From an uncultured Flavobacterium sp. (GTDB lineage: Bacteria; Bacteroidota; Bacteroidia; Flavobacteriales; Flavobacteriaceae): a DNA stretch of 5,664 bases. Of this stretch, positions 1 to 5,315 are shown piece by piece. The stretch covers positions 1 through 5,664 of the forward strand of contig CAMLKV010000168.1 in assembly GCA_946480635.1 (NCBI GenBank), in the 5' to 3' direction. Position numbers and translations under genes: made by a program. The notes beneath the pieces were generated by a model that saw only the letters and a program-made list of their open reading frames with translations, was not told the origin of the DNA and did no database searches. Position 1 is the stretch's first letter. Every line of letters begins with the position of its first letter.

Positions 1-342
1 TCCCTCATACTTTTCAATAATTTGAATAATAGTATTTTGATATCCTTTACTACTGGTAGATTTACTTCGATCGAAATCATTTTTATTGTCTCCAAAACCA
101 ATGGTACAAATATTATTACCGTTTTTTAATGCACTCCAAATTTCATGATTTGAAGCGTCTTTCCAATTAAAGGACCCTTTTGTTTGAAGAGATTCATCAA
201 TTTTGGAAACAATTTGTTGTGATGTTAATGGATTTTTCTGTTCTGGTGAAATTACGATTTCTTCAAATTTTGAATCATCTTGAGTACACGATGAAAATGC
301 AATAATAGCTACTGCAAAAATTCTTAAAAGTTTTTTTTTCAT
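1..342 (-). CDS. Exported lipoprotein, N-terminal 114 residues (gene runs off the left edge)
   Basis: The frame opens at ATG 342-340 and stays open to the window edge, so only the first 114 residues are visible. The N-terminus is a lipoprotein signal peptide: a basic start (MKKKLLR), a hydrophobic stretch at about residues 5-16, and a lipobox FSSC with the lipidated cysteine at residue 19. The next residues, TQDDSKFEE, are polar and acidic. In Bacteroidota such residues just after the cysteine act as a lipoprotein export signal that sends the protein to the cell surface, so surface exposure is inferred. The rest (for example FNWKDASNHEIWSALKNGNN at residues 58-77) I do not recognise with certainty. 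It could be the pro-region of a larger secreted enzyme such as a subtilase, but the catalytic part would lie outside the window. It is divergent from smpB. The lipoprotein call is firm; the function is unknown. Confidence 0.8.
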   Translation of the reverse strand, partial: MKKKLLRIFAVAIIAFSSCTQDDSKFEEIVISPEQKNPLTSQQIVSKIDESLQTKGSFNWKDASNHEIWSALKNGNNICTIGFGDNKNDFDRSKSTSSKGYQNTIIQIIEKYEG

Positions 343-442
343 GTTCTTGGTTTTTAGGTTTGTTAATTAATAAAATTAAAATCCTAATCTACAACATTTT
401 ATAAATAAATTGTAAGAAAAAAGGCATAATTTTATTTTAAAC

Positions 443-474
443 CAAAACTAGGACATTAAAAAAACAAATGACAA
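443..474 (-). promoter_or_regulatory. Candidate Bacteroidota promoter for the lipoprotein gene
   Basis: On the minus strand TAGTTTTG (450-443) matches the Bacteroidota -7 box TAnnTTTG. A TTG at 474-472 lies 21 bp upstream as a possible -33 element. Transcription would begin near 439-437 and leave a leader of about 95 nt before the ATG at 342. The spacing is slightly long, so this is a candidate only. Confidence 0.4.
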
Positions 475-477
475 TTC

Positions 478-508
478 TTTAAAAAACTCAATTTTCATAG
501 TAAATTTG
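478..508 (+). promoter_or_regulatory. Candidate promoter of smpB, giving almost no 5' leader
   Basis: TAAATTTG at 501-508 is an exact match to the -7 consensus TAnnTTTG. TTTA at 478-481, exactly 19 bp upstream, is a one-mismatch -33 element (TTTG expected). The smpB ATG begins only 8 nt after the box ends, so the mRNA should start within a few bases of the start codon and carry no room for a ribosome binding site. Confidence 0.6.
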
Positions 509-515
509 CCTTCCT

Positions 516-971
516 ATGCTAAAAACAGTTAACATACTCAATAAAAGGGCTAAGTTCGATTACGAAATAATTGATCGGTACACGGCTGGTATTGTTTTAA
601 CAGGTACAGAGATAAAATCTATTCGTTTAGGAAAAGCATCTATAGCCGAAAGTTTTTGTGAGTTTAGTGGAAATGAATTGTTTGTAATTAATTCGAATAT
701 CGAGGAATATCTTTATGGTAATCACTATAATCACAAAGCAAAAAGTGAGCGTAAATTGCTTTTGAATAAAAAAGAATTAAAAGGCTTATTAAAAGATGTA
801 CAAAACAAAGGACTAACTATAATCCCTTTACGTTTGTTTACTAATGAAAAAGGGTTAGCCAAACTTGATATTGCACTTTGTAGAGGTAAGAAAAATTACG
901 ATAAGCGCGAGACAATAAAAGATAGAGACAATAAACGTGATTTAGACCGCATTAAAAAGTCATACAAATAA
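516..971 (+). CDS. smpB: SsrA (tmRNA)-binding protein SmpB
   Basis: SmpB binds tmRNA and delivers it to ribosomes stalled on mRNAs lacking a stop codon, so that the nascent chain is tagged for degradation and the ribosome freed. The 151-residue protein has the usual family length and full architecture: the N-terminal [10 protein letters not shown] segment (residues 9-18), the strongly conserved [16 protein letters not shown] (28-43), an OB-fold core including [13 protein letters not shown] (71-83), then [20 protein letters not shown] (102-121) and [15 protein letters not shown] (124-138), ending in the basic tail that enters the empty mRNA channel. The ATG at 516 fits the family N-terminus. 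The stop codon at 969-971 touches the palindromic terminator shared with pcm. The tmRNA gene itself is not in the window. No anomalies seen. Confidence 0.97.
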   Translation: MLKTVNILNKRAKFDYEIIDRYTAGIVLTGTEIKSIRLGKASIAESFCEFSGNELFVINSNIEEYLYGNHYNHKAKSERKLLLNKKELKGLLKDVQNKGLTIIPLRLFTNEKGLAKLDIALCRGKKNYDKRETIKDRDNKRDLDRIKKSYK

Positions 972-998
972 AAAAGCCACTTTATAAAGTGGCTTTTT
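971..998. terminator. Bidirectional intrinsic terminator between smpB and pcm
   Basis: The 28 bases form a perfect palindrome: an A-tract, then GCCACTTT, pairing with AAAGTGGC followed by a T-tract. Each strand therefore yields a hairpin with a GC-containing stem and a U-rich 3' end. It starts at the last base of the smpB stop codon and ends 3 bp from the pcm stop codon, as expected for a terminator serving two convergent genes. Confidence 0.92.
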
Positions 999-1001
999 TT
1001 A

Positions 1002-1592
1002 TTAATTTTTATCTTCTAACAAGGGAACAAATCTAAAATCTCCTAATTCATGTTTTTCAAATTGAGGAATCACTAACCTACCTCCTATTTTTAGTTGTGC
1101 CATTAAAGGTTGAGGAATAAATGGCGCTCCAGCAGTCACAATAATACCATCAAATGGAGCATGAGTGGGCAATCCTTTATAACCATCTCCAAAGACCAGT
1201 TGCTTTGCTCTCACGCCAAGTTTAGGAAGTAATAAAGAAGTCTTTTTGAAAAGTTCATTTTGTCTTTCAATCGAAAATACTTTTGCTCCCATCATAAATA
1301 AAACAGCTGTTTGGTATCCTGATCCAGTACCAATCTCTAAGACTTTATCATCCTTTTTAACTTGCAACAATTCTGTTTGAAAGGCAACTGTGTAGGGTTG
1401 AGATATAGTTTGCCCAGCACCAATGGGAAATGGCTTGTCCTGATAAGCAAAATCTTCGAAACTAGAGTTTAAAAACAAATGTCTTGGAATCTTTCTAATA
1501 GCTTCCAATACATTTTTATCCTTAATCCCTTTTTTTTCTAAAATGCTTACCAACTGATTTCTAAGTCCTTGGTGTTTGGCTAAATCTCTCAC
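1002..1592 (-). CDS. pcm: Protein-L-isoaspartate O-methyltransferase, with an apparent internal deletion
   Basis: The enzyme (EC 2.1.1.77) methylates L-isoaspartyl residues in aged proteins using S-adenosylmethionine, starting their repair. Numbered from the GTG at 1592 (196 residues), visible motifs are PIGAGQTISQP (about 56-66), the SAM-binding VLEIGTGSGYQTAVL (84-98), the post-I acidic FSIERQ (106-111), GDGYKGLP (135-142) and APFDGIIVTAGAP (145-157). After GGRLVIP (170-176) the sequence jumps directly to QFEKHELGDFRFVPL. Against the E. coli protein, as I recall its sequence, about 16 residues are missing here, covering the VGEE loop and the next beta strand. The frame is intact. An upstream TTG at 1616 keeps the frame open but lies inside the promoter -7 box. 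The GTG gives MRDLAKHQGLRNQ, which fits the flavobacterial N-terminus. Family assignment is firm; activity is uncertain because of the gap. Confidence 0.9.
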   Translation of the reverse strand: MRDLAKHQGLRNQLVSILEKKGIKDKNVLEAIRKIPRHLFLNSSFEDFAYQDKPFPIGAGQTISQPYTVAFQTELLQVKKDDKVLEIGTGSGYQTAVLFMMGAKVFSIERQNELFKKTSLLLPKLGVRAKQLVFGDGYKGLPTHAPFDGIIVTAGAPFIPQPLMAQLKIGGRLVIPQFEKHELGDFRFVPLLEDKN

Positions 1593-1613
1593 TCTAACAT
1601 TAAATTTATTTAA

Positions 1614-1645
1614 CAAAATTAGACTTTATATTCTCAAAAATCAAA
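1614..1645 (-). promoter_or_regulatory. Promoter of pcm
   Basis: On the minus strand TAATTTTG (1621-1614) matches TAnnTTTG exactly, and TTTG (1645-1642) lies 20 bp upstream as the -33 element. The TTG that could be read as a pcm start codon (1616-1614) is the end of this -7 box, so it should not be in the mRNA. Transcription should start near 1610, about 18 nt before the GTG. Confidence 0.65.
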
Positions 1646-1687
1646 TACCAAATTCTAAAAAAAACATCTTTAAATAGTGTTTAAAAG

Positions 1688-1717
1688 TTGGGATTTATTA
1701 TTTTTAATTTACTTTTG
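1688..1717 (+). promoter_or_regulatory. Promoter of the oxidoreductase / membrane protein / hbd operon
   Basis: TTG at 1688-1690, a 19-bp spacer, and TACTTTTG at 1710-1717 match the Bacteroidota -33/-7 promoter exactly. Transcription should start near 1722, about ten bases before the ATG at 1733. The TTG of the -33 element is in frame with the oxidoreductase gene and can be mistaken for its start codon. Confidence 0.75.
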
Positions 1718-1732
1718 TTAAAAATAGTCTTT

Positions 1733-2698
1733 ATGCTAAAAATAGGCGTTTTAGGTGCTGGTCATCTTGGAAAAATACATTTACGATTACTTAATCAATC
1801 TGAAAAATATGAATTAGTTGGTTTTTATGATGAAAACCAAGAATACGCAAAAAAAATCGCAGCCGAATTTGGTTATACTCACTTCGATACCATAGCTAAA
1901 TTAATTCACGCTGTGGACGTTATAGACATTGTCACTCCTACTCTTTCTCATTATAAATGTGCAAAAGTTGCCATAAAATCTGGTAAACACGTTTTTATTG
2001 AAAAACCTATTTCTACAACTGTTGAAGAAGCTGAAGAAATCATTGCATTATCTAAAGAATATAATGTTAAAGGACAAGTAGGTCATGTAGAAAGATTTAA
2101 TCCTGCTTTCAAAGCGGTAAAAGGAAAAATCGAAAACCCAATGTTTATAGAAACACATCGTCTTGCTGAATTTAACCCTCGCGGTACAGATGTTCCTGTG
2201 GTTTTAGATTTAATGATTCACGATATCGATGCAATTTTGAGTGTTGTAAATTCGAAAGTAAAAGAGGTTAATGCTAGTGGCGTCTCTGTAATTAGCGATT
2301 CACCAGATATTGCCAATGCTAGAATCGAGTTTGAAAATGGTTGTGTTGCAAACATCACTTCGAGTCGTATTTCGATGAAAAATATGCGTAAATCAAGATT
2401 TTTTCAACGTGATGCATACATTTCAGTAGATTTCTTGGATAAAATATGTGAAGTTGTAAAAATGAAAGATGCTCCAGAAGTACCTGGTGATTTTGATATG
2501 ATTTTGCAAAATGCAGAAGGTGTTAAAAAACAAATTTACTATGACAACCCTTCTGTAGAACCTAACAACGCCATTTTAGACGAGTTAGAATCTTTCGCAG
2601 ATGCAATAAACAATGATACTACTCCTGTTGTGACTCTAGAACAAGCAACAGAGGCGTTACGAGTTGCGTATCAGATTATTGATTCGATGAATAAATAA
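1733..2698 (+). CDS. Gfo/Idh/MocA-family NAD(P)-dependent oxidoreductase
   Basis: This 321-residue protein belongs to the glucose-fructose oxidoreductase / inositol dehydrogenase / MocA family, whose members usually oxidise or reduce sugars and sugar derivatives with NAD(P). The N-terminal Rossmann fold starts at once with MLKIGVLGAGHLGKIH, with the GxGxxG dinucleotide loop at residues 8-13. The family EKP motif is at 90-92 (FIEKPIS), followed by GQVGHVERFNPAF (114-126) and the C-terminal domain motif LMIHDID (160-166), whose His163 is the usual catalytic or substrate-binding residue. Length is normal. I start at ATG 1733: the 15 extra codons back to TTG 1688 span the promoter and would put hydrophobic residues before the Rossmann strand. 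It is the first gene of an operon; its TAA shares one base with the next ATG (TAATG). The family is certain, the substrate is not. Confidence 0.93.
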   Translation: MLKIGVLGAGHLGKIHLRLLNQSEKYELVGFYDENQEYAKKIAAEFGYTHFDTIAKLIHAVDVIDIVTPTLSHYKCAKVAIKSGKHVFIEKPISTTVEEAEEIIALSKEYNVKGQVGHVERFNPAFKAVKGKIENPMFIETHRLAEFNPRGTDVPVVLDLMIHDIDAILSVVNSKVKEVNASGVSVISDSPDIANARIEFENGCVANITSSRISMKNMRKSRFFQRDAYISVDFLDKICEVVKMKDAPEVPGDFDMILQNAEGVKKQIYYDNPSVEPNNAILDELESFADAINNDTTPVVTLEQATEALRVAYQIIDSMNK

Positions 2699-3036
2699 TG
2701 ATTACATTAAAAAATATTAATTTTCGAAACTTATTAATTTCGTTAATAATTTACTTAACAATAGTTATCATTTTTTCAATAAGAGAGAAAACAACAGATA
2801 TAATATTTTTATTAGCATGGCTTACAATTATTGTATATACAGTATTATCTTTCTTTAAAGTTAATGTCCAGAAGTTTAAATATTTTTTACGTTTAAATTT
2901 AATAATGCTTACCGTAACTTTTTTATATGATAATTATCAATACAATAATAAAAATCAATTTATATCAAATGTTATTTTAGTTATAATAATATTTTCAATA
3001 GCATTAAAAATCTATTTAAAAAAACAAAATAAATGA
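2698..3036 (+). CDS. Small four-helix membrane protein of unknown function
   Basis: I do not recognise this 112-residue protein. It is mostly hydrophobic, with four likely membrane helices at about residues 11-28, 34-53, 62-77 and 88-107, short basic or polar loops between them (IREKTTD, KVNVQKFK, DNYQYNNKNQ) and a basic C-terminus (KKQNK). No catalytic or metal-binding motif is apparent. It is squeezed between two dehydrogenase genes: its ATG overlaps the preceding stop by one base and its TGA overlaps the hbd start by four (ATGA). That argues strongly that it is a real, translationally coupled gene. By my hand count its DNA is about 16% G+C, against about 37% in a 60-bp sample of hbd. Part of this follows from codons for Ile, Leu, Phe, Lys and Asn, but it may also mark a later arrival. 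An antisense frame at 2981-3244 is not credible. Confidence 0.85.
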   Translation: MITLKNINFRNLLISLIIYLTIVIIFSIREKTTDIIFLLAWLTIIVYTVLSFFKVNVQKFKYFLRLNLIMLTVTFLYDNYQYNNKNQFISNVILVIIIFSIALKIYLKKQNK

Positions 3037-3923
3037 AAAACATAGCTGTAATAGGAGCTGGAACAATGGGCAACGGAATTGCCCATACATTTGCACAAAG
3101 TGGTTTTACTGTAAAACTTATCGATATTTCAGAGAAATCTCTGGAAAAAGGAATGGCAACTATTGCCAGTAATCTTGACAGAATGGTTGCTAAAGGAACC
3201 ATCACTGAAGAGGATAAACACAAAACTATTGGAAACATAATCACTTACACTGATATCAAAGATGGTGTTGTAGGTTGTGATTTAGTGGTTGAAGCTGCTA
3301 CTGAAAATGTTGGTTTAAAACTAAATATCTTCAAGCAATTAAGTGAAATTTGTGATCATAATGTGATTTTAGCAACAAACACTTCTTCAATTTCTATTAC
3401 TCAAATAGCAGCTCAGGTTGTTCATCCTGAAAGAGTAATTGGTATGCACTTTATGAATCCGGTGCCAATTATGAAATTAGTAGAAATCATCCGCGGATAC
3501 AATACTACTGATGAAGTAACTAAAATCATTATGGATTTATCTGTTAAATTGGGTAAAATACCAACTGAAGTAAATGACTATCCAGGATTCGTAGCCAATA
3601 GAATTTTAATGCCAATGATTAACGAAGCTATCGAAACGTTATACAACGGTGTTGGTGGTGTTTATGAAATTGACACCGTAATGAAATTAGGAATGGCTCA
3701 CCCAATGGGACCATTACAACTAGCTGATTTTATTGGTCTTGATGTATGTTTATCAATTTTGAATGTAATGTACGACGGATTCAAAAACCCTAAATATGCC
3801 CCATGTCCTTTATTAGTAAATATGGTTATGGCTGGGAAATTAGGAGTAAAATCTGGTGAGGGTTTTTATGACTATTCTGAAAGTAAAAAAGCTGAGAAAG
3901 TTTCTTCTCAATTTTCTAAGTAA
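3033..3923 (+). CDS. hbd: 3-hydroxybutyryl-CoA dehydrogenase (3-hydroxyacyl-CoA dehydrogenase family)
   Basis: The enzyme interconverts 3-hydroxyacyl-CoA and 3-oxoacyl-CoA with NAD(P), in fatty acid beta-oxidation or short-chain acyl-CoA metabolism (EC 1.1.1.157 / 1.1.1.35). The 296 residues match the usual length of the stand-alone enzyme. It begins with the Rossmann strand and loop MKNIAVIGAGTMGNGIA (GxGxxG at 8-13), followed by VVEAATEN (85-92). The catalytic set is complete: Ser118 in TNTSSIS, His139 in GMHFMNPVP, Glu151 in KLVEIIRG and Asn189 in PGFVANRIL. The C-terminal dimerisation domain carries AHPMGPLQLADFIGLD (222-237) and GEGFYDY (275-281). The start is fixed by the ATGA overlap with the membrane-protein gene, so hbd is translated from the same operon mRNA. 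No thiolase or crotonase gene is in the window to show the pathway direction. Short-chain specificity is inferred from overall similarity to Hbd proteins. Confidence 0.95.
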   Translation: MKNIAVIGAGTMGNGIAHTFAQSGFTVKLIDISEKSLEKGMATIASNLDRMVAKGTITEEDKHKTIGNIITYTDIKDGVVGCDLVVEAATENVGLKLNIFKQLSEICDHNVILATNTSSISITQIAAQVVHPERVIGMHFMNPVPIMKLVEIIRGYNTTDEVTKIIMDLSVKLGKIPTEVNDYPGFVANRILMPMINEAIETLYNGVGGVYEIDTVMKLGMAHPMGPLQLADFIGLDVCLSILNVMYDGFKNPKYAPCPLLVNMVMAGKLGVKSGEGFYDYSESKKAEKVSSQFSK

Positions 3924-3926
3924 ATA

Positions 3927-3989
3927 AGGCAAAAGGCAATAGCCATTAGTTTTTAAAAACTTTTGCCTAATGCCTGAAGCCTAATGGCT
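3927..3989. repeat. Inverted array of degenerate 7-bp units (NNNGCCT / AGGCNNN)
   Basis: Left of centre are AGGCAAA, AGGCAAT and AGCCATT (3927-3947). In the middle is the palindrome AGTTTTTAAAAACT (3948-3961). Right of centre are TTTGCCT, AATGCCT, GAAGCCT and AATGGCT (3962-3989), all exactly 7 bp apart. The right array is built of NNNGCCT-type units and the left array is largely its complement. Two 9-bp perfect complementary pairs result: AGGCAAAAG (3927-3935) with CTTTTGCCT (3960-3968), and AGCCATTAG (3941-3949) with CTAATGGCT (3981-3989). They interleave, so both could form only as a pseudoknot; otherwise they are alternative hairpins. The array fills most of the gap between hbd and the DUF1015 gene. 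It has no classic terminator form. Confidence 0.75.
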
Positions 3990-3995
3990 CAAAAA

Positions 3996-5219
3996 ATGGC
4001 AAAAATAATTCCCTTTAAAGCGGTTCGTCCAGCGCCAGACAAAGTAGCGCTAGTTACATGCAGAATGTATGATGATTATACTCCAACCGAATTAGCGGCT
4101 TGGCTAAATTTTAATCCGTACTCATTTTTGCATGTAATTAATCCTGCTTATACTTTTACGCATTCGCAAAAAATCACGTTAGACAAACGTTTTAGAGGGG
4201 TTACTCATAAATACAATGATTTTAAAAACGAAAAAATCTTAATTCAGGAAGAAAAACCCGTTTTTTACTTGTATGAAATTCAAACTAAAACCAATACTTT
4301 CACTGGAATTATCGCAGGGACTTCAGTAGAAGATTATCAAAATGATATAATCAAGAAACACGAAGATACACTTCAATTCCGTGTTGATTTATTTAAAGAT
4401 TACCTACATCAAACTGGTTTTAATACTGAGCCGGTTTTAATAACTTATCCCGATAGTATAGAAATTAACACGTTTATTACTTTACACAAAAAGAATAAAC
4501 CAATCTACGAGTTTTCTACTACCAACAAAGAAAAACACACGCTTTGGAAAATTGACACACAAACTGAAATCAATTTGTTAGTAGAGCACTTTGAAAATAT
4601 ACCGAATTTATATATTGCTGATGGTCATCATCGTTCTGCTTCTGCAGAATTATTGTACGAACAAGACAAACATTTAGGCAATCCAAACTTGAATTATTTT
4701 ATGAGCTTTTTAATAGCTGAAAGTAATGTCAAAATATATGAATTCAACAGAGTCGTTCGAGATTTAAATGGTCATAGTAAAGATGATTTTATCAAATTAC
4801 TTGCTGACAACTTCATTATCAAAGATAAAAAACGTGAATTGTGGCAGCCCAAACACAAATATGAGTTTGGAATGTACCTTGACGGACGTTTTTATGCACT
4901 CGAATACAAACACAAAGAAAAAATAAAAGGTGTTTTAGAAAATCTTGATGCTCAAATCTTATATGACAACGTACTCCATCCTATTTTAGGTTTAGAAGAT
5001 TTGCGCAATGATGAACGAATTGATTACATTCCAGGTAAGCAAGCCATTTTACACATGAAAGAAATGATAGATGAAGGCGAATTTGAAGTTGGCTTCATGT
5101 TATATCCTTCCGACATTAATGAAATAAAGTCATTAGCAGACAACAATCTTATCATGCCTCCTAAAAGTACTTATATAGAGCCAAAGTTTCGAAGTGGGCT
5201 TTTGGTTTATGAATTGTGA
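3996..5219 (+). CDS. DUF1015 family protein
   Basis: This 407-residue protein belongs to the DUF1015 family, widespread in bacteria and without a firmly established biochemical role as far as I know. Visible family features are the N-terminal MAKIIPFKAVRP, NPYSFLHV at about residues 40-47, KKHEDT (120-125) and the signature ADGHHRSASA (208-217). The DGHHR core resembles the short G-x-x-R type motif of ParB/Srx-like nucleotide-binding folds; this is a resemblance only. No signal peptide or membrane helix is seen, so the protein should be cytoplasmic. In Bacteroidota the family often lies near serine-biosynthesis genes (serC, serA), but neither is in this window. I choose ATG 3996, which gives the family-like MAKIIPFKA start. 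The in-frame ATG at 3984 lies inside the last heptamer of the upstream repeat and would add only MAQK. No promoter of its own is evident. Confidence 0.9.
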   Translation: MAKIIPFKAVRPAPDKVALVTCRMYDDYTPTELAAWLNFNPYSFLHVINPAYTFTHSQKITLDKRFRGVTHKYNDFKNEKILIQEEKPVFYLYEIQTKTNTFTGIIAGTSVEDYQNDIIKKHEDTLQFRVDLFKDYLHQTGFNTEPVLITYPDSIEINTFITLHKKNKPIYEFSTTNKEKHTLWKIDTQTEINLLVEHFENIPNLYIADGHHRSASAELLYEQDKHLGNPNLNYFMSFLIAESNVKIYEFNRVVRDLNGHSKDDFIKLLADNFIIKDKKRELWQPKHKYEFGMYLDGRFYALEYKHKEKIKGVLENLDAQILYDNVLHPILGLEDLRNDERIDYIPGKQAILHMKEMIDEGEFEVGFMLYPSDINEIKSLADNNLIMPPKSTYIEPKFRSGLLVYEL

Positions 5220-5239
5220 TTTTGTAAAAATACTAAAAC

Positions 5240-5302
5240 TTGTCATTTCAAAGTAATTAATGAATCAAATAATAAGGTTTATCCTTGTCAACAAAATGAC
5301 AA
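5240..5302. repeat. Imperfect set of TTGTCA / TGACAA inverted repeats before the YggS gene
   Basis: TTGTCATTT (5240-5248) is perfectly complementary to AAATGACAA (5294-5302). A third copy, TTGTCA at 5285-5290, can instead form a 6-bp hairpin with TGACAA at 5297-5302 across a 6-nt loop. No T-tract follows on either strand, so it is not an intrinsic terminator. It could be an operator or chance in AT-rich DNA. The 96-bp gap shows no TAnnTTTG promoter match. Confidence 0.35.
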
Positions 5303-5315
5303 AAAAGCTTAAAAT

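Noticed and set aside
2981..3244. An 87-residue open frame on the minus strand
   Set aside because: It lies opposite the start of hbd and the end of the membrane-protein gene, both well supported. Its residues are the antisense of hbd codons and show no family features.
3947..3954. TAGTTTTT as a promoter -7 box for the DUF1015 gene
   Set aside because: The final G of TAnnTTTG is missing, no TTG lies at a suitable distance upstream, and the sequence is explained by the central palindrome of the array.
3948..3961. AGTTTTTAAAAACT as an hbd terminator
   Set aside because: The stem is almost entirely A-T and no U-tract follows it, so it would not be a stable intrinsic terminator.
3984..3995. Upstream in-frame ATG for the DUF1015 gene
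   Set aside because: It falls inside the last heptamer of the repeat array and adds only MAQK before the family-like MAKIIPFKA start at 3996.
5285..5302. Hairpin TTGTCA / TGACAA as a terminator after the DUF1015 gene
   Set aside because: The stem is only 6 bp and is followed by A residues on the coding strand, not T; on the minus strand the T-tract precedes the hairpin.
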